64,000 bases of DNA from Acorus gramineus (taxonomy: Eukaryota > Streptophyta > Magnoliopsida > Acorales > Acoraceae). The translations under genes were made by a program, and so were the position numbers. The stretch spans positions 20,940,074 through 21,004,073 of the forward strand of contig CM060849.1 of the NCBI GenBank assembly GCA_030737835.1, in the 5' to 3' direction. The notes below the pieces were generated by a model, which searched no databases, was not told the DNA's origin, and saw only the letters and a program-made list of their open reading frames with translations. Below are positions 12,785 to 25,504 of the stretch, piece after piece; within the stretch, counting starts at the first letter, position 1, and each line of letters starts with the position of its first letter.

Positions 12785-15700
12785 ATGTCGGGGTTCGCCG
12801 TGAGGGACGTGACGGCCGGGCAGTCGCCGGCGTCGGACAACGGAGGCGGTGGAGGGACGACGCGGGTCGCGGCGAGGTCGTCGATCGTCGACTCGTTGAA
12901 GGGATGCGGGATTTCGGGGATGCGGATCGACAAGGAGGACCTCAGGCGGAGGATCCTGATACCGGAGTACCTCCGCCGGGCGATGGTGGAGGCGATCCGG
13001 AACAGGGACGCCTCCGCCGGTTGGGGCGGAGGGGAAGCGGCGGGGGTGGTGGTGGAGGAGGAGGCGCCGGAGGCGCCGATGGTGACGTTCGTGAACTCGA
13101 AGAGCGGGGGGAGGCACGGGCCGGTCCTGAAGGGCCGGCTCCAGGAACTCATGGGGGAAGAACAGGTTGCGTTGCCTTCTTTTCGATTTTAGATTTGTTT
13201 GTGTCTTGGTTTTTATGAATGTTTTTATCTCACCGTGACTTTGTATGATTGTGTTTTAACGTTAATGAATTGTTGATTATGGTTATTTGTGTTATGTTGA
13301 TTTTGAGTTGTCGGTGGATTTGTTCTGTTTCTGTTCCTGTTTCTATATATGAAGGTAAAATATTTCCAATTTGTTTTTCCTGTATTCGTCGGACCAGATG
13401 TGTAGGAGTTATTTTCATAACAAAGTGAAATGGTTGGAAATTTCTCTTTTGGAAAACTATCAAATCAATAGTAAATGTCCGGTGGCAAGTCGGTTTGGTT
13501 GATACCATCTACATAAATCCACCCACACTTTGAAGCATCTGAAATTTGGGAGTTTTTATTTGTTCGTGTCTGTTTGGACTTCAATTTTCCTCTTAGTGGT
13601 ACATTTGCTATGGAGACTTTCAGTTGATGGCTGATGTGATGCTTTGCGTTGTATATGCATCCTGTGTTAATACAATCTGAAAACAGTGGTGTTCCTACCC
13701 ATCTTACCTGAAGAGAGAACAAGTTGTGTTTGTGTGTGGTTTTGATATAATGCATTGTTTACGTTTCTGACCTCCACTGACATTTTACTTAACACAGGTT
13801 TTTGACCTTTCGGTTGTGAAGCCTTCTGACTTTGTTCAGTATGGATTGGCATGCTTGGAGAGGATGGCCAGTCTAGGTGATAATTGTGCAAAGAACACTC
13901 GCGAGAAATTGAGGATCATGGTATTTTTCAAGTTTAATATTATTCTCTAAGTAGGAGTTTAGTAATAATTTACATTTTTTGAAAAAATAATAATTTAAAG
14001 TGCTACTTTGTCCTACCTCATATGCACACCTTCATCTATGCATGGTATTGATTTGATTCATGCTATTTCTTGTATGGCTTGACTTTTAGGATGTCTAATT
14101 ATATAAAGAAAAAAAATTAAAATTGTCTGTGGCAGGTCGCGGGAGGTGATGGTACAGTTGGATGGGTGTTAGGTAGTCTTGGAGAACTCTACAGTCAAAA
14201 TCGCCTTCCCATTCCTCCAATTGGGATCATTCCACTTGGTACGGGCAATGATTTATCTAGGAGTTTTGGTTGGGTAAGGCAAATCTTCTGTGGGCCTTTT
14301 AGTTTGCTTACCTCATTGAAGCTTCAATGACTTCTGTTGTTTCATCCAGGGAGGGTCCTTTCCATTTGTATGGAAGTCAGCAGTCAAGCGCTCTCTTAAC
14401 AGGGCCGTGACAGGTCCAATTTGTCGTCTTGATAGGTCAGTTTAACGTCATGTCAGATCCTTTGTAATGTATTTTAAAAATACTTTCCATAGTTATGAAT
14501 TTACGATTTTGATGTTTCTGTCTTTTGGTTTTTTGTGTAAAAACATACCTTGGCTTTTAAAAGCAACGAGGGTTTTTCCAAGATTATAAACATCTTAATA
14601 TCAAGAAATAAAAATAGGAATACTTAAATTATATAACTTAGTTTCTGTTCAAGTCATTTTTTTTTCATATAGGGATGAAGGTGTTATAGTTATGTTTTTG
14701 AGGAGAATGTGGGCATCTTCATTTCAATTGTAAATCAAAAGAACATGTCCGTATTGGTGATTGGAGGAAACAGAGGAAATAAAAAAACAACAAAATGAAG
14801 GCATTTGGCCTAGGATACTAATCAGGTCCTTAATGGATGCTGGCTGAGTTCACGTGTTGTGGACAAGAGATTCAGATTGCATAACTTCTATTGTTTGAAT
14901 AATTTTGTGTTTTGTTGCTCATTTGGAGATTCTGCCTAAGAGTTTCTAGAGGGTTTATTTTAATGGTATTTTGTGAATAATATCTTGGATGAAATTTCTT
15001 TGTTTTTTTTTTTTTGAAACTGAAGATAGATTGATGGAAGTTGTATTACGATTTTTATAATCAAAAGTGATCCAAAGTCTGAAAATTGGGTCAAGGCAGA
15101 GAAAACAAAACCGAAAAAACAGAGTTGAGAAAGTTCCTTCCGAAAAACAGAAAAAACTCCTTCATGTTTGCTATTAATTGTTTAATTTAACAAAAAAATT
15201 ACTGGACTAGTTGTATTATCCTAATAACAGAGTTCATTTTCTTTCTGCATCTTATGCTTAATGTTGAACATTTACTTTATTAGAAACCCTTTGCTGATTT
15301 ATTTCCTTTGATTCATATGTCTTCACATTGTTAATCTTGGATTATATCATAGAAGATTTAAGAGAATTTTGTTTCAGCATTCTTCCAATATCAAATGAAA
15401 ATGCACTATTTGGCATAGGTATCTTTCATCTTTTATTCCATTTAATTTGGTGAGATGACTTGGAAAATTGCAAATATTTGCTGTTGATACAGTTGGCATG
15501 TTGTTGTCTCGATGCCTGCGGGGGAAACAGTTGAACTTCCACATTCCCTCAAGCATATAGAAGATTGCACTTCCGAGCAGGTTGTACGTAGTTAGTTCTC
15601 TCTTCCCTAAATATGGTTATATGTTTTTTTAATTACACCAACATCATGCATGCATAAGAGAAAAGTGGGAATTTACTTAGTCATGCTGAGGCAATGCTTG

Positions 15701-18700
15701 GAGGTTTTAAACATATTTCATTTGATAGTGTGATTTTTTGCTATTAACGCTTATGTTAGATGTGATTAAATGCCATGCTCTTGTGTATGTGAATCCATGA
15801 ACATTTGTGTATAACTGTATATTATGAACAATATTCATATGTGTAAAATTAACATTGTCTAACAAACATTTTTTTCAGGGAATCATAAAAAACTACTATT
15901 TCTGAATTTCTAAGTGTGAATCGTCACTGGTTGTGGGTTTGGTTGATTCCACTTGATTGCATTTGGCTAACTTGTGGAATGTAATACTTTCTGCAGAATT
16001 TTTGTTAGTTGGAACTTGTTGCATACTATATCAGAGTGTTTTTTAGCCTAGCATAGAAACGTATTATAACAATGATACTACATTACTTGTTCCTCAGAAG
16101 AAAAGCCTCATCATCTCGAAAAGTTGGGTGTAAATTACAGTGTGCAGTTCTCAATAAATTAGGTTATGATTTTTGAGGGACATATATGAAAGTAGTTATG
16201 TCTTTTCCTAGGTTTAGTTTTCACCCTACTTCATGTTCTATATCATAATTATCTAGGTGGTGGCCACGTGCCTAGCCACCAAGGAGTGCTTAAGAGTGCC
16301 TATGCGACACTTAATTACACGTATTTTTTATGATGGTGATTTCATTAATATTAAATATTAAATTTTATTTTTTTCATTTTTGTATAAGTGAATCTGAAAT
16401 GAGAATGTTATATTCATTAATGAAAAACAGTTTAGAATACAAAGTGGGTTGGGAGAAGGGAGGACAAATTTACCATTGAGTTACTAATTTTGCGTGATGT
16501 TACCTCCTCTATTTGTTGTGGCTTGTTGGACATTAAAAAAGGAGTCAATACCCTATTGGTCATGACATACGACAATTAAAATTGTTTAATCAATATATGT
16601 TAAATAAATATTTTGACTTTCTTTGTTATGAGGTAATGAATGATGCTGAAAATCGAGCTTTTTTTAATCAAACAATTAGTTCAGCTATCTACTTATATGG
16701 TTTTAATTAAATCCCAGTTATTTATTTGTGTCAATGTCAAATATTCATGATAAATAAGTCAAGTCCATTAAGTGGGTGTCCTCCCATTATTACGCCTTGG
16801 TGAGATAGACGATGCATAGGCACGTATACAGGCCTAGGCCTTCGTATCATGAATAGGTGGTCAGGCAGACAAATGCCTAGGCTCATACATACTGCCTAAC
16901 CTGCCTAAGTGTCATCAAGACAACTACAGTTTTATATATAGGCCTTTGCCCTCTTTTAATAGAACAATGCTTTATGCTAATGTAACAATGATACTCTTGA
17001 TTGTTGGCTGTATGTTTGGTTCTATATAGGTATCTAATAATGGGTTCCATGCAGGATGCAGATTTTGAAGAGGACTTGCCTGAAAAAGTTTCTCGCTTTG
17101 AAGGCGTATTTTATAACTATTATAGCATAGGTACGCCTGTTGAACTTTTGATGTATTCCATGCTAATTTGCTATTTGATTTTTATCTATGCTGAAGTTGC
17201 TTGAATTTACCTTCATTGCATGCATGATGGTATTGATTACGAGTATGCACACAACTTAAGTTGCTCAGATCAATGTTCTAAAAATCATTTCTAGGCCCTG
17301 ATTAATCTCCCGCCTAGGCTTAGGCGAACCTAGCCCACAACGTTTAGCACCTAGCCGCTTTTTTGGTTAATCCTTAGTTGACTAATAAGCTATTAAATTA
17401 CCTTATATATTATATTACTCAGATAAGACATTTAATTCATTCAGTCTGGTGTTGCTATTATCTGTTGTACAGTGTACTGTGTTGCTTATTTCTACATTAC
17501 TAAAGACAACTGCTATACGATTGGTTGCTCAGTGGTTGACAAATGAAATTGCACAAAAGGTCATGGGTCTGAGTCCCAACTTTTACTTACCAAAAGAAAA
17601 AGACAACTGCTATCTTGAACCGATTATATAGCCTGTAAATCTGGTATTTTAGATGGATGTTAACAGGGATACTTGAAGGTCTTGTTCGGGTGAATTTCTA
17701 CTAATTTTCTTGTTTTAGTGATGTCTGCTCCTTCATATTGATGGAGTTATCTGAATTTGAGTTATGACATTGCAATATTTTGGCTCATATAATTCGTGTT
17801 GAAATATTAAAACAATATGGATAAGTTAAACAGAATTTTACAATAGATCAAATACTCTTAAAAGTACCTGAAGAGAGTTGAAGAACATTTGCATCACTTT
17901 TTTTTCCTTTCAAAAGGTGGTGGTGAGGTTGCCCAACAGTGAGTTTTTAGTTTCTTGTTGAATTGGATGCATGGGTGCATACAGATGATTTGTGAGACCT
18001 TAGCTGTAATTTATTACCAATTTACCATGCCTTCATATTTGTTGAACAGTTCTGATTTCTGATCCATAGGAAGGGTATGAATCAATAAATGCCACAAACT
18101 TGATCATCATTTGATCATCTTGATTGACAATGTTTTTCTTTGAAGAAAATCTTGATTGACAATGTTGTAGGTAATTATAATATGATGGCTATCTGGTGTA
18201 TAGAGGATGGAATTATTGACCAATTTTCATTAATTTATGGAAACTCCAAATTTCAGTCCTCTATTTTATTATTTTATCCATTTAGGTATCTTATAATTAA
18301 ATATAGAATGAGAATATGCAAAAAGAGTGGAATATTCAAGTCTCTGGGTCTGTCATATCCTAATAGATAGTCTTGAAGATGTTTCTTGCCACCTAGAGGA
18401 ATGTAAAGCTGGCTTGCCTGTGTAGTTTGCCTAGATTGTTTATACATGACAATTGATTCATTGTAGTTCTGAGATTTGTATGAAATATTTTCAATTGGTA
18501 ACTATATTCTTAGGCTACATCTTAACATTTCTGAGGAGCCTATATATTTTCATTGAACTTCTATATACAGGAATGGATGCTCAAGTTGCCTATGGGTTCC
18601 ACCATTTACGTGATGAAAAGCCATACCTTGCACAGGGTCCAATTACAAATAAGGTATGTTGGATGTTTGTAATGTGCCGGTCTATCACAGCTTAAGGAAT

Positions 18701-21700
18701 CACTGGGAGTTTAGTGTTTCAATGATAAGCATACGATTGTCCAATTATGTGTGTGTGTATATATATATAGAGAGAGAGACTATATTTATTGTTGATTATA
18801 ATGGTTTAGTCCATTAACATGCCAAAGTTGGAAGTCATCCATAAAGACAAGTACATGTCCTTAATGCGTCTTACATGCACACATAGTTGGTGTTAGCTTT
18901 TGGTGCTAGCTTAAGAAAAAGTTTTTTCGAGCATTCTAAGATCATATGCTTATACGAATATTGTCCGTCTTAGCTGGTTGAACAACATATTCCAATTTTT
19001 GGCATCATGTTTAGTCTTGGGACACATGGATAAGGGGCTGGATTATGGAAACGCTCGGATGTGGTGATGCTCTAACCCCACAAAGATATGTTGAAACAAA
19101 AGAAGGATATTCCAGGTGTACGTGGTCTAATGTTTTTATCTACAAATGCTCCTCACAAAATGATCCGATGAGCATATACAAAGGCTATTTTTCATCTATC
19201 CAGACACATTTGGGTTTTAGAAAATCTGTAACTCTTATTTTTTCCCACTAATTTTTTCTTCTTGGCATGATTTTCAGAGGAATATGACAGTTGGAGAAGA
19301 TGACAAACATCTCTCAATCTGGAAACAACCTTTGTCTTTTGGGGATTTTTATAAATGATTTTTCACTTGTCGCGTGTTCTTCGGGAAAATGAAATGGTGA
19401 TTGTATAGAAAAACACTTTTACAACATATGCTTTCAAAGATAGAGAAGGTTGACATTGATTTATTTTGGGAGGATCTGGATTAACGAGTCATTATTTTCA
19501 TCAAAATTCATGTATCACTTGAATTGAGTGATCAGATGTAAGAAGGTATCCATATTTGTGCTCAAATCAAGGGAAAACTTGGGTGGGTAATATTTGTTAG
19601 AAGGGAGCAGCCATCTTTGAACTTTTTTTTTTTACTGTGGCAAGTTGACTAGCATCCAAACCATCTGAAGGTATCACACCGTTAATTGAATAGAATGTTT
19701 TAGAAGTTGAGGAATCCCATTGGTCTATGTGATTATTATGTACAGTGTAGAGAATTTAATGAGGTCCAGTTGTGAGTTTTTCAATTGTGCAAGAGTTTGG
19801 TTCAAGACACTACACAATGTGGTTTGTATGCCTAACGTGTTCATTTTATTTTTAAAGAGAGATTAGCACTAATACCTGTTGTTACACACATTCTGAAAAT
19901 AAATGTAGCATGGAAGGGTTTATTTTCTCCACAAGATCATGCTTATTTAAGATGTGATGATAATTTTTTTTTATACTGGAGGCATCTTAGCTTCTAGACT
20001 TGTACATGGTGTTACCATTTACCAAGGCTGGTCTGCACATCACACCCACGTCCTACTGAAATGTACAAAACTCAAATCATAATTAGATTGGACATTATTG
20101 TCCCAATGCAACCATGTTATTGCAAGTAGATTGCATTTTCCAATTTTTGTGTGTAATATGCAATTATTATCAACTCAATAAATCTTTTGTTTGAGAATTT
20201 GTCTGTATTTATTTGTAATTGGATCAAAGATATTTCTTTGGTATTGATTCTAGATCTATCTCCTTCACTAGAACTTTGCATCATGGATATCTGTTCATAG
20301 TTCCTTGTTTTAGTTGGAAGAGATGTTCATCTTCCGATCATGCATATAAGATATGGTTGCTCGTATTGCAGTTGATCTACTCCGGATATACTTGCACCCA
20401 AGGATGGTTTTTTACACCCTGCATAAGCGATCCAAGCTTAAGGTTAGTTAATTCTGTCATTGATGGTAGTATGCATTGTTCTTTTGCAAATGCTATTCAA
20501 TCTCAATTGAGCTTAAATTTAAGCTACAATATATCTACTGTAATTGTAGAAAAGTATGTTTTTAACCATTATGTAGTTTCACTGTGCTTTTGACAGCCTG
20601 GAAATGAGAAACAACGGAAGAGAGCTGTACAATCAATTCAGCTAATTAAATTTTGAAAATATATCTATAAAAAATGTAAGGCTTTAGTTCTGGAAGATGT
20701 GGCAATGCTTTTTTTCATTGACAGCATTTCATTGTTGGGTATGATATGAGGGAATGGGTTCTAAATATCTAGTATTGTTTATTGAAATATAAGAAGAAAT
20801 ATTGAACAGAGAAAAACCAAACTTTAGAGCTTATTGGTTGTCCGTTAAACATGCTCTTAATGCTTTCTGTTATTTTTAAATTTAAAGTATGTTATCGAGT
20901 ATTGTGTGGTAAAAGACTGGTTTTTGACTTTCAAATGGGGCTCAATTTAATGTTCATTATGAATGAATGGTGAACCTCCCAACGAAAAAGTAGCTCTGCA
21001 CCTCCATTTTAGAAAACAAAAAATATTGAATATTTGTATCTTATGCACGTCCATTATTAATGGATTCTCAGAAGTTCTTATACATATGTCTTATTTTTGG
21101 ATATTATATTGTTTAAAACCAGAGCACTATATTTTGTTATAGCACAGCTATAAAGGTAGTCCATTTGATTGGGCATTTGGATTTCAGTTTAACATGAATG
21201 GTGTCAGAAAATACTGTTTAACAAAAGTCTTTAAGTTTTAAACAACTTGTATACTGTGCCTGCTTGATGAAGATCTTTTTTTCATTACCTTATAATTTTT
21301 TGGAAAAATAGTTTGCTAACGTGCCCCCATCTTCTTATTTACTTTCTCCTGCTGCCGACTGTTGTTTCTTGCATTTCTGCTCTGTTCCTTCTGGTTGTGC
21401 TCCATAACTGGGTGCTCTTGGTGTTATTTTATTCACAAATATCTGAATTAGGAAGAAGTATTAACATCTGATTTGTGATTCCAGACGTTATTGTTGCACA
21501 ACATTATCGTGTTGAGTAATTTGTATTGACACAACTGTCATGGCAGGGGTCTGAAGAGCATTATACGGCTTTCTATAAAAAAGGTCAATTGTTCAGAGTG
21601 GGAGCAGATTCGAGTTCCTTCAAGGCATGTTATCTTTTTGTTTGTAGCATCAATATAACAAGGATGGCATGCTTTTCATTTTATTCCATTTTTTTCATAT

Positions 21701-22755
21701 ATATTGGGTTTTCCATTATGTCATCAACAAAGCTAGTACTTTTCATTTTATTCCATTTTTTCACATATATTGGGTTTTCCATTATGTCATCAACAAAGCT
21801 AGTACTTTTTCTATGCGCAGCCTGTTTATTTGGAAAAATGTTGTGGTTTTCATGTGTCTGGGGTACTTTTTTGCAGTGTCAGGGCTATTGTCGCACTGAA
21901 TCTTCACAATTATGCAAGTGGAAGGAATCCATGGGGTCATTTGAAACCTGAATATATGGAAAAGGTATGCTCCTATGCATAATCATCACATTACTGAGCA
22001 GATATTGTGCCTCTGTCCAAATGATGTGATTTCATTTTATCTCTTGAGTGGATCCAATATTGCACATTGCATATATCATAGATGCATTATTGTCTTTATT
22101 AGGCATGGTCATTAAATGCTCTCTGTAGTTGCATGACTACAGCCTAAATGGTTGCCTGGTTCTGCATGCGGAAAAGATCATATTGTATTGTACATCTTTA
22201 TCTCCTTTTTAGAAAAAAAAGTACATCTTATCTCTGGATCAGCTGACAATTATTTAATATGATATGTATTTTGGGCTTTTTTTTTACGAGAATAATGAAT
22301 AGGCTACCAAAGGAGCATATTGTCGTTCCTGAAACATTTATAGGATTTGTTATGAAGAAATTTAACAGTACTTGACATCTGATTATCTTGTTTTCTAGAG
22401 AGGCTTTGTGGAGGCTCATGTCGATGATGGCTTGCTTGAGATTTTTGGATTAAAGCAAGGGTGGCATGCTTCATTTGTGATGGTTGAACTGATATCTGCT
22501 AAACATATTGCTCAGGTAACATAATAATGTCTCTTGCTTTTCATTCTTGATATTTTTTGTGATACTCTATAGTTGTTGGTTAGGATTCTAAATCACAGAA
22601 TTATCGTTTTGGCTTATAAGTGGTGTCTGGATAAGAAAATTTTTCATTAGTAAAAATGTTGATGAATTCTTTTAAAAAGGAAATACTCTAAATTATTCTT
22701 AGCTTTTTTAAAATAATGGAGTACCTGTGTCACATCCCAATGCTCACAACCCCCC

Positions 22756-22786
<31 letters not shown>

Positions 22787-23662
22787 AGAGAAAAGAAAAA
22801 GGAAAAGGAAAAGGAAGAAGAAAAGTACCTGTCTGTCACCTTGTCTTTACAAATTATGAACTACTGAAGTGAGAAATAAGACTATAAATGCGATTGATCA
22901 TAGCATGATCCAGGTTCTTTTTTGAAGATCATGACTAACATTTGTCATGCTATCTAATTTTTTTTTTTAAATCAATTTATATGTAACACATATAGATGTG
23001 GAGGTTGAGATTTGATGTTATGCCAAATACTAATGAACATCATCCGGATTCAGTTGGGCTACTGAGGCGCACACACCCCCCCCCCCCCCTTTTATTTTTA
23101 AGAAAGAGGTAGATATTGCTACCACGAGGCCACCTTATGGCCCAGGCTTTTACAAACTAATTGCTATTATTTGTGAAAGCAACATCGCATCTATTGAAGT
23201 GTATATTTATTGAAGTATCCAAGACTTGGTGTTGATGTGATCCTCAGAACGCATCATGAACAGTCATTTGAGTTTAATTTTCTAACATCCATATCTGTTG
23301 AAACTCCTAAGCATTGGTTTATCAAGAATAAAAAAGCATGTTTCATGGACACCATTTTCTTATTTCATACGTGAGATGAGATTAGCTTTCGAAGAATGAT
23401 TGCATCGTTATCTAGCAATGTGCATTTAATAAGTTTCAAATATGGTGTAGCATTGATGGTCAGCATAGTTGTTTGATTGTGGTTAATGATTATCTTTCTT
23501 CAGGCGGCAGCGGTTAGAATTGAAATTAGGGGTGGCCAGTGGAAACAATCTTATATGCAGATGGATGGTGAGCCATGGAAACAGCCAATAAGCAGGGACT
23601 ATTCAACATTAGTAGAGATAAAAAGGGTGCCTCATCAGTCACTCTTGATCAATGGGGAGTGA
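12785..23662 (+). CDS. DGK7: Diacylglycerol kinase, cluster II (DGK7-like)
   Basis: Twelve exons: 12785-13165, 13798-13920, 14136-14273, 14350-14435, 15493-15580, 17055-17130, 18571-18653, 20372-20442, 21547-21624, 21877-21964, 22399-22515 and 23504-23662. They join in frame to about 495 residues, the usual size for plant cluster-II DGKs, which lack C1 domains. The enzyme phosphorylates diacylglycerol to phosphatidic acid in lipid signalling. The catalytic domain begins at [11 protein letters not shown] (about residue 99), with the ATP-binding loop GGDGTVGW at about 171-178 and [16 protein letters not shown] after it. The accessory domain includes [33 protein letters not shown] and [16 protein letters not shown]. 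The N-terminal exon is GC-rich with Gly runs, unlike the AT-rich rest. The first ATG follows a CT-rich leader. Intron 9 (21625-21876) starts with GC, not GT; only that donor keeps the conserved [16 protein letters not shown] junction. Choosing DGK7 among DGK3/4/7 is tentative. Confidence 0.93.
16245..16915. repeat. Probable degenerate fold-back element in DGK intron 5
   Basis: GCCTAGCCACC, GAGTGCCTATGCGACAC and similar words at the left (about 16262-16310) reappear in rough reverse complement at the right (about 16795-16915: GCATAGGCACG, GGCCTAGGCC, GCCTAGGC). A related CCTAGGC-rich fragment lies at 17285-17360 in the next intron. The middle is AT-rich. The ends are not exact. Confidence 0.35.
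17519..17605 (+). mobile_element. Possible tRNA-derived SINE fragment in DGK intron 6
   Basis: TTGGTTGCTCAGTGGTTGAC resembles an A-box and GGTCTGAGTCCCAAC, about 40 bp on, resembles a B-box. It is followed by AAAAGAAAAAGAC. No target duplication was seen. Confidence 0.35.
21672..21806 (+). repeat. Two-copy tandem repeat, 67-bp unit, in the GC-AG intron of DGK
   Basis: CTTTTCATTTTATTCC through CAACAAAGCTAGTA (21672-21738) is repeated at once (21739 to about 21806) with only a T-run difference and one substitution, so the duplication is recent. It lies wholly inside intron 9 (21625-21876) and leaves both splice sites intact. Confidence 0.9.
22750..22776 (+). repeat. Homopolymer run of 27 C followed by poly-A and a GA-rich tract
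   Basis: A pure C run in DGK intron 11 continues into poly-A and AAAGGAAAAGGA purine repeats to about 22820. A second C run (14 bases) is at 23076-23089. Run lengths like this are error-prone in sequencing. Confidence 0.85.
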
Positions 23663-24177
23663 CTTGGTTGGGATAACTATATATTATAATGGTTATCTTC
23701 GCCATAGCATGTCCAGTTAATTTCATGTTATACGGGCGCCCTGAAAACACTGTTGCACCTGATGATTTAGTCTCTCTTTTAAGTTATTTGTTTTAATTTT
23801 TTTTTTCCTTTTGTAAATGTTAATCTGTACATTTAGAGTTAATAGACATCAGGAGTGATTTGATCTAGAGAACTATATTGATGTCAGGATGGATAGAACT
23901 GCTAATTATTTTTCATTTCATGTGTTAAAAAAGAGGGATTTTTAAACAGAATTCTCGGGCAAATGGACCGATTGTATTGAAGATTGGTTGAATTTTGTTT
24001 TTTTTTGCTTTTTTGAAATGTATGCTTGTTTAATAAAATATGTGTTTTCACATAGTAAAGTTTATATTCAAATAAATTGAATACATATATATATTTTTAT
24101 GTTTACGTAATGCGTTTTCCTTTTAAACAGAGTGTTAACAGGAAGGTGTACACATTTAAAACGGTTAAAAAACATTG

Positions 24178-24545
24178 CTCTTATCCTATAAAGAGGAATT
24201 GAGTTATTCTGGATGGATAATTGTACCAGTATAGATAGCAATTCCACATGAAAAAGAGATTTTTTTATTTGTTTGTGTTTTCAGTTATTCTCGTTGAAAA
24301 ATGTGATAAAGTAGTTTTCTAGAATGAATTAAGAATAAATGAAGGAGAAATGATAGATATGAAGCTTATACTTTTTTAAATATCATTTTAGAGGCATCGA
24401 TAAGGTGGTATAAGCCTATATAAGGGGATCTTAAAATTGTTATACAGTTATACTGACATTGTTGTACCTGTTCATATCCCTTAAACAAACGCGTTTTTCT
24501 TTCTATCTATGTTTATTCTATCTTATACCTACCTTATACGGGGCA
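24178..24545. repeat. Degenerate copy of the 8.2-kb MITE family
   Basis: Downstream of DGK. It shares the order of words with the palindromic MITE cluster (GAGTTATTCTGGATGGATAA, CAGTTATTCTCGTTGAAAAA, GATAAAGTAG...GAATAAATGA) and ends at CCTTATACGGGGCATAAAG, like the CATACGGGG junctions at 9.2-9.5 kb. Confidence 0.5.
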
Positions 24546-24985
24546 TAAAGTATATATGAAATATAAAACATAAATGATTGTCAGGGACAAGATCTGATTG
24601 CTCTGAAATGCCCAAACCCATTGCATAATAGGCGCCATCAACTCATCACCACCCTCCACATCAAGCTGCACACATAGACAAATAAAACCTACGCAATTCA
24701 ATTGTGACAAAAGACAAGATAAAGCCAGACATTAAAAAACAAAATAAACCATATCACACATGGTTGGTGGAGAGAAAAAAAAAAAAACCCAAAACAAATA
24801 CTCAACAAAGTGTCGCCGTTCGAGTGGTGACATGAGACAAGACGTGGCCCAATAATTTTGGGGGTCCGACCAAATAAAACCCGGAGTGGTGTTGTCCACT
24901 AAATAATCCTTTTTTGTGTAACCCACCTTCCGACCCAGAACCCCCCAAGCATTCCATTCAATTCAATTCAATTGATTTTTTTTTT

Positions 24986-25504
24986 GAAAAAATCCATATA
25001 ACTTCAATTAAATTAATATGACCCTCTCATTTTTTTTTTAAATCCATAGTAACCCCTTAAAAACACCATATGAATCCAAATAGTCATCTGAATTAAATTT
25101 TCGTTGACGCGATAAGAAATATGTTGCGAATATTTTGTTTTATTAATATTGATTGAAAATATAATATATCAAAAACCTCTTACGATGTGTTAAAAATACA
25201 TAAAATCCTCTATAAATGATGATTTTATCACTCCAAATGAGGTTTTGTGTCTATTCAGAGGGTAAAATCATCATTTATATATAATTTTTATATTTTTATC
25301 GTATTGTAGAGGTTTTTGATATACTATGTTTCAACCAAAGTTAACCAAACGGAATATAAACATAATATTCCTCACGCAAGCTTAATTGAAGGAGTTATTT
25401 ATAATTTACATAGATGTTTTTAATGAGTTATTTAGATTTTTATAGGTGTTTTGAGGAGGTTATATAACTTTCAGGAAAAGTCAGGGGGTTATTTGGATTT
25501 TTTC
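24986..25504. mobile_element. Second copy of the AACCCC fold-back family
   Basis: The left end GAAAAAATCCATATAACTTC and right end GGGGGTTATTTGGATTTTTTC are inverted repeats. Subterminal copies of the same motif lie inside both arms (GTAACCCCTTAAAAACACC; GTTTTGAGGAGGTTATATAA). An inner palindrome (AAAATCATCATTTATA) is centred near 25235. Flanks are T-rich, so a target duplication cannot be set. Confidence 0.65.

Noticed and set aside
12731-13152. Minus-strand open frames opposite DGK exon 1, and the Gly-rich plus frame 12904-13218
   Set aside because: They are shadows of the GC-rich first exon; the sense frame continues through splice sites into the kinase domain.
23020-23150. Possible SINE on the minus strand (GTGGCCTCGTGGTAGCA resembles an A-box)
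   Set aside because: No convincing B-box or target duplication, and a C homopolymer splits the region.
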